The notes under the pieces: model-generated
The model's database searches: none
Told to the model about the DNA's origin: nothing
Seen by the model: only the letters and a program-made list of their open reading frames with translations
Shown: one piece after another, positions 23,797-30,619 of the stretch
Numbering within the stretch: position 1 is the stretch's first letter
Layout: the number at the start of each line of letters is the position of its first letter
From: a virus
IMG/VR virus record: IMGVR_UViG_3300035698_011881
Location: 1 to 30,619 of that record
Length of the DNA stretch: 30,619 bases
Reading direction: 5' to 3' (one strand)
Position numbers and translations under genes: made by a program

Positions 23797-24963
23797 ATGA
23801 AAATCTTAATACTTTCTTTTTTTGTGTTCATATCTATTTTTACATATCATTATGGCGGAATGACTGATTATTGGTGGAGCCGCTGGACCATATACCTTGG
23901 ATTTTGTTCGTTCCTTTTAGCTCATTATATTTATAAAAAATATTCTTTGCTCAGTGCTATAACTTTTATGTGGGTATTGATAAGCTCATTATATACTTTC
24001 TCGTGGTATGACAATCATTACGCGCATGCAAACGGCGCTTCTATTCTCGCTTTGAGGCTGTATTGTTGTTATGCGTGTTTTTGTTTTGTCATGTCTGTTA
24101 TTGCTATTATCAGATTAGAAAATTTTTATAATTATATACTGAAAATTTTTAGGGTTATGTGTTTGGTGAATTCAGTTTATGTTTTAGTTCAATGGGCTAT
24201 CGGAAATAATTTTTTACATCGCGATGGTTTTTGGGGAAATGGATCAAACAATGGCAGCTTGATTGCTTTCACTTATCCTTTATTGTTTAATATTCCGATG
24301 AAGAACAAAATTGTTAAATCTATTATTTTGCTTATTCCTGTTGTTGCGATACTTTGCACATTAACGAGCGTTCCAGTGGGTGTTTTAGCCGTTGTTATTT
24401 CTGTTTATTTATTCTTTAAACTAAAATCATATAAACTGAAGATTGCAAGTGTTTGTTTGGTCTTTATGGTTTTATTCTTATTAGGATATTTTCTAGATGC
24501 AAAAAACTTCTTCAGCTCAAGTCATAGATTCGATTTATATATGATTACAATTATGGAATATATTGAAAAAGGAAATTACATATTCGGTCAAGGCATGGGA
24601 AACTTTCATTTATTTGGACCAATGTTTCAAGTAGACCATAATCATGATGTCGGCGCGTGGAATATTTGGCTTCATTCTGATTGGATTCAAATAACTTTTG
24701 AAACTGGCTGGTTTGGTTTGGTATTATATTTATTGCTTTCTTTGCAGATTTGTATACAATTTATTAAGAAAAGAAGCTATGAATTGCTTGCTTGTTTCTG
24801 TGGATTTTGTGCTTGTGGACTTTTCAATTTTCCTTTGCATTATCCGGTTCCAGCATTCTTTGGTTTGCTTCTTGTTGCTTTGGCTTTAACGAGGAGGAAT
24901 TATGGGAAAACCATGCGGAACGATGACCATGACCGAACGCGTCATGTTACAACGAGTTATTGA
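23797..24963 (+). CDS. O-antigen polymerase/ligase-like membrane protein (Wzy_C family)
   Basis: A 388-aa, very hydrophobic protein with about ten membrane segments. Between segments near residue 265 it has GQGMGNF and then HSDWIQITFETGWFG, the periplasmic loop pattern of Wzy/WaaL-type enzymes, which polymerise O-antigen units or attach them to lipid A core. An SHRFD arginine lies before it, as in the family. The last 20 or so residues are read out of frame over the start of the next gene, so the original C-terminus may have been shorter. Phages use such genes to alter host O-antigen and block superinfection. Its place behind lysis genes is odd for that role. Confidence 0.75.
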   Translation: MKILILSFFVFISIFTYHYGGMTDYWWSRWTIYLGFCSFLLAHYIYKKYSLLSAITFMWVLISSLYTFSWYDNHYAHANGASILALRLYCCYACFCFVMSVIAIIRLENFYNYILKIFRVMCLVNSVYVLVQWAIGNNFLHRDGFWGNGSNNGSLIAFTYPLLFNIPMKNKIVKSIILLIPVVAILCTLTSVPVGVLAVVISVYLFFKLKSYKLKIASVCLVFMVLFLLGYFLDAKNFFSSSHRFDLYMITIMEYIEKGNYIFGQGMGNFHLFGPMFQVDHNHDVGAWNIWLHSDWIQITFETGWFGLVLYLLLSLQICIQFIKKRSYELLACFCGFCACGLFNFPLHYPVPAFFGLLLVALALTRRNYGKTMRNDDHDRTRHVTTSY

Positions 24964-25162
24964 CGGTTATTTGGGTATCTGGACGGCTCTTGAATACATT
25001 TGGCATCAACCTCATTGTGATTTGATTTGTAAATACTTACTTGATAATGGAATAACTGGAGATAAATTTGCAGAGATTCTCTTAAGTGATTTCAATGGCA
25101 ATCTTGATAATATGATTAAATGGACTTTAAAGAGCAATCCTGAAAGAACATTTAAGCTCTAA
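24902..25162 (+). CDS. Unknown 86-aa protein
   Basis: An 86-aa, mostly helical protein (MTERVMLQRVIDGYLGIWTA, later IWHQPHCDLICKYLLD). A GAGGAGG ribosome-binding site lies seven bases before the ATG, within the end of the Wzy-like gene, which it overlaps by 62 nt. It is the last plus-strand gene and converges with the minus-strand operon, whose ancestral 3' end overlaps it by four bases. No family recognised. Confidence 0.65.
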   Translation: MGKPCGTMTMTERVMLQRVIDGYLGIWTALEYIWHQPHCDLICKYLLDNGITGDKFAEILLSDFNGNLDNMIKWTLKSNPERTFKL

Positions 25163-25765
25163 TTTTCGTATTCGTGGATTCCGACATAGAAATTTATAGT
25201 TTTAGCATCTTGTCCAAACCTTAGTCCCAGAATCAACCCGTCTTGACATTATGTCAACTATTCCAGAATCATTATTATTTGATGCCGAGATATACGCCAC
25301 CTCAGTATATGTTTCAGCAAGTACACTTGCGGTAATGCTTGTAGATTCACCAGTAATAAATTGAATTACAAAAGGTGATGTTGAATTGGTTGTTGTTACA
25401 AGATATCTATGAGCATCCATTTTGGCGCTTCCGGTAGCCACCGGAGTGTCTGTACTTCCTAGAACTTGTGTCCAAGATCCGAAAGCATTGTCTCCTGTCA
25501 AACAAGGAAATCCAACTATACTAGGACCGACACGATCTGCAACATGTGTTTCGCCGCTTGCAGAAGCAGCAGCACCAAACCATTTTTCGTGACCATGAAA
25601 ATGTCTTTCGATTTCATGAACCCTATATGATAATGAATTATGTACGCCATTCAATCCAAGCGTTGCTTGATTATCAATCTTGTTGTCACCTTCGCTTATT
25701 CTGCTTCCAACTTCAGCAAATGAAATTATGGAAAATAAAAATATTAAAAATAAAAGTTTCACCAT
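25159..25765 (-). CDS. Secreted appendage-like protein, C-terminus lost by a small deletion (intact frame 25202-25765)
   Basis: The frame gives 187 aa. A signal peptide (MVKLLFLIFLFSIISFA) is followed by DNKIDNQATLGLNGVHNSLS and a beta-rich domain with HRYLVTTTNSTSPFVIQFITG. It now ends at DSGTKVWTRC. Directly beyond the stop a different frame reads GQDAKTINFYVGIHEYEN and then stops at 25159, which I believe is the normal C-terminus of this phage family. A short deletion, perhaps between two copies of a TGGACAAGATGC-like repeat, would explain the loss. The start is the TAATG overlap with the upstream gene. It probably forms or decorates a virion appendage. Confidence 0.7.
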
Positions 25766-26256
25766 TATCTCCATCTTAAGATAAGATTTGCATCGTCAAT
25801 TTGGGCGGCTGTTGTTCCTACTGTTCCAACTTGGACTTGAAATTGAACAAAAGGAATTACTCGATCAAGGTCCCAAGATAAAATCATTTTTTGATCTTCA
25901 TCAACATTGAATTCTAGATATTCGTCTTCAACTGCTATAGAACTAGCACCAGTAGTTTTTATTGGAAGCAAATATGTTGCTCCACCTGTTGTGTGAAGTG
26001 CTAAGGCTCTTATTCTTGCATTTGCAGAATCGTTTATGTCGAGATTAAGATATAGTCCCATTGAAGAAAAGCCGCCAGTTGTTTGCTGTGATCCAAGGCT
26101 CGCCCACGAAGCAGTAAAGCTTTGAGCAGAACTAATAAGCGCAGTTGGAACAGGTGATTCTAGATTTTGTTTGTAAAGGATTTGACTTGCTGTTTTATAT
26201 GTAGCAAATGAATTGAACGAAAGCAATAAAGCTAAAACAAATAATAAATTTCTCAT
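25765..26256 (-). CDS. Secreted beta-rich appendage-like protein
   Basis: A 163-aa protein with a clear signal peptide (MRNLLFVLALLLSFNSFA, cleavage before TYK). The start at 26256 is favoured by GGGGGAAA directly upstream. The mature part is a beta sandwich (GGFSSMGLYLNLDINDSANA, later VQFQVQVGTVGTTAAQIDDA), similar in my memory to unnamed phage tail-associated proteins found next to the HEYE family. Its stop overlaps the next start, so both are made together, perhaps as one complex. Confidence 0.7.
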   Translation of the reverse strand: MRNLLFVLALLLSFNSFATYKTASQILYKQNLESPVPTALISSAQSFTASWASLGSQQTTGGFSSMGLYLNLDINDSANARIRALALHTTGGATYLLPIKTTGASSIAVEDEYLEFNVDEDQKMILSWDLDRVIPFVQFQVQVGTVGTTAAQIDDANLILRWR

Positions 26257-26280
26257 AATTTCCCCCATTAATGTGGATAT

Positions 26281-26309
26281 ATTTTATTACTATAATATAA
26301 TAAAAGCAA
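26281..26309 (-). promoter_or_regulatory. Weak internal promoter before the secreted pair
   Basis: On the minus strand: TTGCTT at 26309-26304, 17 bases, TAAAAT at 26286-26281, within an AT-rich gap. The -35 matches poorly. It could boost the two secreted appendage genes relative to the rest of the operon. Confidence 0.3.
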
Positions 26310-26534
26310 TTATTTTTTAATTAGTTTTTTTATTTTATTAAGATTTGCATCTCTTTGCGACATGTAAGATTTTCTAAGCTTCACGCATCCCTTACTATAT
26401 GTTCCAAGATTTTCAACAAACAGGAGATATGATTCTTTCATTTTCTTATCAGCTTTTTTATAATCAAGAAACCATCCTATGAATTTTAAAACGATTGGAA
26501 TTAATGCACCTATTAAAGTTATTATTGCACTCAT
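26310..26534 (-). CDS. Small membrane protein, possible inner spanin or holin
   Basis: A 74-aa protein with an N-terminal membrane segment (about 2-23) and a basic, helical remainder (DYKKADKKMKESYLLFVENL). The layout suits an inner-membrane spanin or a small holin accessory. It follows a lipoprotein gene in the same operon, which together recall an i-spanin/o-spanin pair, though the lipoprotein is long for that. AGGAG precedes the ATG. Confidence 0.5.
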   Translation of the reverse strand: MSAIITLIGALIPIVLKFIGWFLDYKKADKKMKESYLLFVENLGTYSKGCVKLRKSYMSQRDANLNKIKKLIKK

Positions 26535-26543
26535 GGTTTTCTC

Positions 26544-27230
26544 CTATGGCCTCACTAGCAAGATTTGCTCATAACCTATTGAATATAAACGATGTTTTCT
26601 ATATGGTGGTTTTATTTCTGTAAAGACATAAACACATTCTCGGTTTGGAGTGTTATATCTTAATCTTTTATCTAAATATAATTCATGTATTATGTTTTGA
26701 CATTCAGGTCTTTCCGATGCTTCTGGAGAAAAAACAACCTTGTCGTCAAATATCAATTCTTGGTGAAGACCTTCGCGAGATTGACAAATTGTCACGCCTT
26801 CAGAAACATATTCTTTTCCATTGCAACGAACGATTGCAGGAAGCGCGGCATCGGGCGTTAGCATCTCCATGAATGCAAAGCTATGCTTTCCTTTCAAATC
26901 GAAGCCAGCGACGTTAATAGGACACGCAAAGAGCGATTCTATTTCATTATGTGGTTCATATTCAACAGTGACCTTTTTCCCATTGAGAAAATTTCCGGCA
27001 TCTTCTTCAACTATTTCCCTGTGACATGTTGTGAAACTGAATAAATCCAGATCTCCTTTTGATTCAAATTTAATTTTAATCTTTTCTTTGTCTGGCAAAA
27101 TAGCGGTTCCGATATATTTGTCACCTTCAAATTCGATTTTCATGTCTCTGCGATAATAAACTTTAGGATCTCTTTCTTGAATCATTGTTGCACAAGAATT
27201 AAGCATGAATATTAATAATAAATATCTCAT
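26544..27230 (-). CDS. Lipoprotein, unknown
   Basis: A 228-aa protein starting at 27230 in an ATGA overlap with the holin-like gene. The signal peptide ends in FMLNSC, a lipobox with Cys12 the lipidated residue. The mature part is a mixed alpha-beta domain (YIGTAILPDKEKIKIKFESK) with several cysteines (TTCHRE, FACPIN, VRCNGK, TICQS) likely to pair in the periplasm. No family recognised. It might be a surface-exclusion lipoprotein or take part in lysis. Confidence 0.65.
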   Translation of the reverse strand: MRYLLLIFMLNSCATMIQERDPKVYYRRDMKIEFEGDKYIGTAILPDKEKIKIKFESKGDLDLFSFTTCHREIVEEDAGNFLNGKKVTVEYEPHNEIESLFACPINVAGFDLKGKHSFAFMEMLTPDAALPAIVRCNGKEYVSEGVTICQSREGLHQELIFDDKVVFSPEASERPECQNIIHELYLDKRLRYNTPNRECVYVFTEIKPPYRKHRLYSIGYEQILLVRP

Positions 27231-27403
27231 AATTTGACCTTTGTGTTTGTTACAATCCTTAAGACAATAAATGTAAATGAAACGCTGCATATAAACACAC
27301 TTGGATTATCAGTTGCGTATTTTTGAAGCAATGGGATGAATGAAAAAAGGGCCGCATTCAGAATGGCGACCCAAAATGTTTTCGACTTGAAAATACTTTT
27401 CAT
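27227..27403 (-). CDS. Holin-like protein (58 aa)
   Basis: A 58-aa protein with an amphipathic start (MKSIFKSKTFWVAILNAALF), two short membrane segments and a basic end (LRIVTNTKVKL). The SKTFW opening and RL/RI-VT end are common in small phage membrane proteins annotated as holins. It overlaps the lipoprotein start (ATGA) and lies three bases after the gene before it. With the candidate at 23577, the phage has two holin-like genes, perhaps holin and antiholin. Confidence 0.65.
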   Translation of the reverse strand: MKSIFKSKTFWVAILNAALFSFIPLLQKYATDNPSVFICSVSFTFIVLRIVTNTKVKL

Positions 27404-27406
27404 GAA

Positions 27407-27562
27407 TTATTCGCCTTTGATCTTGGCTAAAATTTCTTCAGGAATTTCTGTGAGATCTAATTCTATGCACACACTTGGTTGTCCATCTTTATTTAAATCA
27501 ACACAAATCTTTAGTTTTCCATTGTCGAAACGATAAGTGACCACTTCATTTTCTTCGCTCAT
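27407..27562 (-). CDS. Small acidic protein, first gene of the operon
   Basis: A 51-aa acidic protein (MSEENEVVTYRFDNGKLKIC and later LTEIPEEILAKIKGE). GGGAG precedes the ATG. It is the first gene after the promoter at 27600-27628. No family recognised; it has no signal peptide or membrane segment. Confidence 0.6.
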   Translation of the reverse strand: MSEENEVVTYRFDNGKLKICVDLNKDGQPSVCIELDLTEIPEEILAKIKGE

Positions 27563-27599
27563 AATAATCTCCCGTTAAATGTTTATATGTTCAATTTTT

Positions 27600-27628
27600 A
27601 TTATAGGTATTAAATTTATGATTGACAA
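27600..27628 (-). promoter_or_regulatory. Strong minus-strand promoter for the holin/appendage operon
   Basis: On the minus strand: TTGTCA at 27628-27623, 17 bases, and a perfect TATAAT at 27605-27600. It lies 38 bp before the first start of the operon 27562-25159. The same hexamers and spacing occur on the plus strand at 5044. Confidence 0.72.
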
Positions 27629-27680
27629 GAAAATTCTTATTGTTTATATTTAATTATACTGACTTACTATCCTTTCTTTT

Positions 27681-27720
27681 AAGCATCAACATTTATAGTG
27701 TTGGTGCTTTTATTTTATTA
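27681..27720. terminator. Hairpin with U-rich tail on the plus strand
   Basis: An 11-bp stem (27681-27691 with 27699-27709, one G-U pair) and a 7-nt loop directly follow the stop of the minus-strand micro-gene chain. On the minus strand it is not followed by T residues, whereas on the plus strand it is followed by TTATTTTATT. It may end the minus transcript weakly and block antisense plus transcription strongly. Confidence 0.6.
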
Positions 27721-27850
27721 TTGTTTCAACAACAGCGTTTCCAACTTCATAAAATACGGCCCACAACAGGATAATGATTATACATATTAAAAAAAATGGT
27801 CGTATGATTAAACCGATGATTGTCGCTAAAATGCTTTTATAAATAGTCAT
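27710..27850 (-). CDS. Micro-gene 4: 46-aa membrane protein
   Basis: A 46-aa protein, nearly all hydrophobic (LIIRPFFLICIIIILLWAVF), with one long membrane segment. The start at 27850 has GGGGTTGAT upstream. It ends directly at the hairpin. Unknown function. Confidence 0.5.
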   Translation of the reverse strand: MTIYKSILATIIGLIIRPFFLICIIIILLWAVFYEVGNAVVETIIK

Positions 27851-27851
27851 A

Positions 27852-27959
27852 TCAACCCCACTCGTTAAAAATAAACAGAAAAACAAATATCCAAAACGCA
27901 CATATTATAATACAAATGTTTAGAGATATAATAAAATGTTTTCCGTCAAAATTTTTCAT
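27852..27959 (-). CDS. Micro-gene 3: 35-aa membrane protein
   Basis: A 35-aa protein with one membrane segment (ISLNICIIICAFWIFVFLFI). The start overlaps the previous stop as ATGA, and GGTGAAGG lies ahead as ribosome-binding site. The stop is one base from the next ATG. Confidence 0.48.
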   Translation of the reverse strand: MKNFDGKHFIISLNICIIICAFWIFVFLFIFNEWG

Positions 27960-28060
27960 TCCTTCACCTCTATTGTCTCACAATCACACTCATATGATAG
28001 TATCTGATTTTCTGTATCAAGTGTCTCAACCATTTCTTTACCACATTTTTTGCACTTCAT
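27956..28060 (-). CDS. Micro-gene 2: 34-aa zinc-ribbon-like protein
   Basis: A 34-aa protein with CKKCGK at the start and YECDCE near the end: two pairs of cysteines that could hold one zinc, as in minimal zinc ribbons. The start overlaps the previous stop (TAATG) with GGGG a few bases earlier. Confidence 0.5.
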   Translation of the reverse strand: MKCKKCGKEMVETLDTENQILSYECDCETIEVKE

Positions 28061-28233
28061 TAATAACCCCTGTTATCTTTACACTCGCACTCACAAACAC
28101 ACTCACCGCAACTATGCTTGGGACAAGGTGTGTTAACTATCCAACTGTTCAATTCAACTATAGCCGTTAATATTGCTACAGCTAAGAAAACAAGTAATAC
28201 ACCTGCAAAGAATATTTCATTAATGTTTTTCAT
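28060..28233 (-). CDS. Micro-gene 1: 57-aa membrane protein with Cys cluster
   Basis: A 57-aa protein: an N-terminal membrane segment (about 7-27) followed by PCPKHSCGECVCECECK, a dense cysteine cluster with seven Cys in the last 22 residues that could bind metal. The start overlaps the coiled-coil gene stop as TGATG. Unknown function. Confidence 0.5.
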   Translation of the reverse strand: MKNINEIFFAGVLLVFLAVAILTAIVELNSWIVNTPCPKHSCGECVCECECKDNRGY

Positions 28234-28877
28234 CACGCACGCCCCCGTATACCTGTTTTTTGGAAAACACCTATTCCACCGATCATAGATTCTGCGTCTT
28301 TTCCCATAGACTTAACAATTGATCGGATTTTCTTTTCGTCTGCGATTAAGAATTTTCTATTTATTTTTGATGTGTCTTGAATAACAAATTCCCATGTTTT
28401 TACTGTTGATATGCCTTCGACTTTCGGTTCTATTTTTGGTGCGACGACAACGGGTCTTTCTTCAATTGCTTCTTGGATTATTTCTTCAGCTTCTTCTGTT
28501 GTTTCAGCGTGAGCAGCTTCTTGTAATGCTATTTCTTCTTGTTCTTTTCGTTCAATTTCTTCAAGTCTTCTTTGTTCTGCAAGTCTTTTTATTTCGCATT
28601 CATTTATGTATTTTGCTATTTTAGTTTTGAGAATTTGCTCTGCAACGTCAACTGGTACGCTATGTTTTTTAGACTGTGCAATTGCTTCTTTCCATGCTGC
28701 ATTTGCTTTTTGAATTATTGGTTTGAATGTTGCGTCGATTTCTTTTCTTAATTTTTTCATGTGAATTAAAAATGCGCCGCTCTTTACAAAACTTTCATTA
28801 TCTGTTATGAAAGTATCATCAGCAAGGGCTGGCAGCGTGTTCGTTTTTTCTTCGATCTTTTTAATAAGTTCCAACAT
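28233..28877 (-). CDS. Coiled-coil protein of the recombination region
   Basis: A 214-aa protein: a helical N-terminus, a long Glu/Arg/Lys coiled coil (about 80-140, containing EQRRLEEIERKEQEEIALQE), and a compact C-terminal domain with KTWEFVIQDTSKINRKFLIA. That C-terminal pattern is frequent in phage proteins encoded beside recombination genes; none has a settled function that I can name. An AGGAG ribosome-binding site lies before the ATG. Confidence 0.65.
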   Translation of the reverse strand: MLELIKKIEEKTNTLPALADDTFITDNESFVKSGAFLIHMKKLRKEIDATFKPIIQKANAAWKEAIAQSKKHSVPVDVAEQILKTKIAKYINECEIKRLAEQRRLEEIERKEQEEIALQEAAHAETTEEAEEIIQEAIEERPVVVAPKIEPKVEGISTVKTWEFVIQDTSKINRKFLIADEKKIRSIVKSMGKDAESMIGGIGVFQKTGIRGRA

Positions 28878-28887
28878 AGCATCTCCT

Positions 28888-29286
28888 TTAATTATTTAAT
28901 GGTAGTCTATCAAACGCTTTATATATAGATTTTAATATATAAATAATTTTTTCAAATACATCAACAAAAAATTGTTTTATATTAGACCATTGTTTCGACC
29001 AAAAACTTTTTTTAATAGGTTTTTCTTTTAGTTTTTTAATAATTTCAGCGTCTTTATAATCAATAGGAGCAAAAAAATAAGAAGAACCTTTGTGTTTGAA
29101 TGGTTTTTTAAATGTGGCGTCTAAAGGCACTTCAACACCGTTTATATAGGCGGTTGTGCTGACTGTTGCCATTGTCGATGCAGAATTAATTAATAACACT
29201 GTTGTTTCTATGTTTGAATCGCTAAAACAAATATTTAGATTTAAAAGAAACAATGTAAAAATAATTATTTTATTTAAATACCCCAT
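28888..29286 (-). CDS. Secreted or membrane-anchored small protein
   Basis: A 132-aa protein with an N-terminal signal peptide or anchor (NKIIIFTLFLLNLNICFS), a beta-rich middle (VSTTAYINGVEVPLDATFK) and an amphipathic C-terminal helix with many aromatic residues (FWSKQWSNIKQFFVDVFEKI). It overlaps the exonuclease gene by 17 nt. Unknown; its place among DNA-metabolism genes is odd for an exported protein. Confidence 0.6.
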   Translation of the reverse strand: MGYLNKIIIFTLFLLNLNICFSDSNIETTVLLINSASTMATVSTTAYINGVEVPLDATFKKPFKHKGSSYFFAPIDYKDAEIIKKLKEKPIKKSFWSKQWSNIKQFFVDVFEKIIYILKSIYKAFDRLPLNN

Positions 29287-29833
29287 TATTTACACCCCAA
29301 TTTAAAACATTTAATGCACTCTTGAACACTGGAAAATCGTCGTTCTCAAATTGTTTAAACTTGTATGATTCATCTTTGCTAAGTTGTAAACCATATTTTT
29401 TCACCCTTGGTTTTCCTAGTGCTTGTGCATATGCGCTCAATTGTATTGATGTTGTATTAAACAATATTCCACTTTTTATGTCAATCAATACTTCCTTATA
29501 ATTTATTGTGCCAAAACGGTCCAAACATCCGGCGTATTTATGCCTTCTGTCAGAAATTTTCTTCTCGATATATAACCATTCAGGACTGTAATCATTCAAG
29601 AATCGTTCATAGGCTTTGACGTATGGAACATATGAAGTGTCAAGGCTGTCATAGTCAAGCGTTCCATTGTCGAGAAGCTCACAAGCCTTGTGAACATGCT
29701 TTCCGCGTGTTCTTGATTCTTCTGTGAACCAAGTGTCGTCAATCAATCCAGCCTTTTTAATAACAGTTGTAACCGATGGATATATTTGACCGTCAACGCA
29801 ATACTCGTGTTTTTCTTCGTTAAATACTATCAT
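29270..29833 (-). CDS. PD-(D/E)XK exonuclease (RecB/Cas4-like)
   Basis: A 187-aa nuclease of the PD-(D/E)XK fold. Candidate active-site residues are H48 in RGKHVHKA, E90, D105 in YAGCLDRFG, D118 and K120 in VLIDIKSG, and the QxxxY motif (Q131, Y135). Such enzymes resect DNA ends and leave single strands for an annealing protein, here probably the product of the gene just upstream, with which it overlaps by four bases (ATGA). They would act together in phage recombination or replication. Confidence 0.83.
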   Translation of the reverse strand: MIVFNEEKHEYCVDGQIYPSVTTVIKKAGLIDDTWFTEESRTRGKHVHKACELLDNGTLDYDSLDTSYVPYVKAYERFLNDYSPEWLYIEKKISDRRHKYAGCLDRFGTINYKEVLIDIKSGILFNTTSIQLSAYAQALGKPRVKKYGLQLSKDESYKFKQFENDDFPVFKSALNVLNWGVNNGVFK

Positions 29834-30619
29834 TTTCTTTTGTCGTCCTCAATATTAGATTCTATTAATTTACATAACTGACTATATTGATTAAGTGTTA
29901 AATCATTGCTTGAATCAATATTATACATATCTTTTATATATAATTTCAAGTCTTCTTTTTCCCAATTACTCTCATTAATAAGAGCGAATAATCTTTTTCT
30001 TTGCTTGTCCGTTGGCCTGTCAGATTTCGTTTCTTTCGGTGGTTCTTTTGGAGCTTCTGGTTTTTTGTCATACGAAATGCTTTCGTCAAGATCTTGAGTG
30101 AATATGTCACTTGCAGCGGTAACATTCAGCACAGCCGCTAATAGGGCGCGTTTGCAAGCCATTTTATAAATAGTGTTTTGAACATCCCAAGGATTATTTT
30201 TGATTATATGACATAAATAAGTCCCTCTTTTTTCTGTTCTTATTGCGTCGTCCCTGTCTTCTTTAGTTGCTTTATTATCATAGACAGCTCTTGTTTTATA
30301 TTTGTTCTCATTGCTATTACAAGCGCCTAAACCGCTTCCCATGTATTCACCAGTTGTTCTGTGTGTTAATTTACATTCAATTCTATAAGATATTATTTGA
30401 TCATTTTCGGTGACTGACAATTCTTGATAGCTTGGAGAAAGTTTGAATGTCATTAATAACTTCTCTGCTCCTGCTTTGTAGAGAGTTGGTTTTTTACAGC
30501 CTGGAATTGTTCCATAGTGATCGTCTTTTATCATTATGTCTTTCATCACTTGTTGAATAAGATTAACCTGTTGTCTTATTTCTATTGCTGGAATTGAACT
30601 TTCTTGGGTCGTTAATTCA
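29830..30619 (-). CDS. Probable single-strand annealing / recombination protein (5' end cut)
   Basis: The frame stays open to the right window edge. The segment before the GTG at 30549 (IEIRQQVNLIQQVMKDIM) matches the rest of the protein, so the true start lies beyond 30619. The core HYGTIPGCKKPTLYKAGAEK and later GSGLGACNSNENKYKTRA belong to a phage family regularly paired with exonucleases, which I think are annealing or ssDNA-binding proteins. The C-terminal TDKQRKRLFALINESNWEKE helical domain also occurs at the ends of phage recombinases. A Pro/Lys/Glu linker (KPEAPKEPPKETK) joins the two. Confidence 0.7.
   Translation of the reverse strand, partial: ELTTQESSIPAIEIRQQVNLIQQVMKDIMIKDDHYGTIPGCKKPTLYKAGAEKLLMTFKLSPSYQELSVTENDQIISYRIECKLTHRTTGEYMGSGLGACNSNENKYKTRAVYDNKATKEDRDDAIRTEKRGTYLCHIIKNNPWDVQNTIYKMACKRALLAAVLNVTAASDIFTQDLDESISYDKKPEAPKEPPKETKSDRPTDKQRKRLFALINESNWEKEDLKLYIKDMYNIDSSNDLTLNQYSQLCKLIESNIEDDKRK

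Noticed and set aside
28394-28751. Plus-strand Leu/Phe-rich frames looking like membrane proteins
   Set aside because: They are antisense to the Glu/Lys-rich coiled-coil gene, whose codons read as Leu and Phe on the other strand.

Overview
The window is about 30.6 kb of a low-GC tailed-phage genome or prophage. It holds most of a siphovirus late region and the 3' end of an early/recombination region. The host is probably an AT-rich Gram-negative bacterium: the phage carries a heptosyltransferase-like GT9 enzyme, an O-antigen polymerase/ligase-like membrane protein, several lipoproteins, and proteins with Sec signal peptides. The sequence alone does not fix the host lineage.

Layout, plus strand. 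1-2754: end of a DNA methyltransferase, small terminase, a small unknown gene, large terminase. 2842-9808: Mu-like head module, with a portal fused to a MuF-like domain, a gpI-like protease/scaffold with an internal scaffold start, decoration protein, major capsid protein, a secreted beta-rich protein, and head-tail joining proteins (gp36-like, gpG-like, neck). 9824-10964: major tail protein gene, interrupted by a 256-nt group I intron (9968-10223). A terminator hairpin follows at 10994-11021.

11054-14294 is a minus-strand cassette inserted into the tail operon. It encodes six small or enzyme-like products, including a GT9 glycosyltransferase with a zinc-knuckle N-terminus, a methyltransferase-kinase fusion and a ribbon-helix-helix-like protein. 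An interleaved pair of divergent promoters sits at its boundary with the tail genes (14323-14363). The plus-strand tail operon resumes at 14396 with tail assembly chaperones joined by a -1 frameshift on nine A, then tape measure, distal tail and hub-like proteins, two fibre/adaptor proteins sharing an N-terminal motif, and a long signal-peptide-bearing fibre with YadA-like head repeats. A lipoprotein, an M15 endolysin, a holin candidate and a Wzy/O-antigen-ligase-like protein follow.

From 25159 rightward everything is on the minus strand. One operon (27562 to 25159), driven by a near-consensus promoter, encodes a 58-aa holin-like protein, a lipoprotein, a small membrane protein and two secreted appendage-like proteins; the last has lost its C-terminus by a small deletion. 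A second group (30619 to 27710) encodes a probable single-strand annealing/recombination protein, a PD-(D/E)XK exonuclease, a secreted small protein, a coiled-coil protein and a chain of four overlapping micro-genes.

The most notable features are the endonuclease-free group I intron in the tail tube gene, the surface-glycan-modifying cassette inside the tail operon, and the recurring signal peptides on proteins that look like virion appendages.
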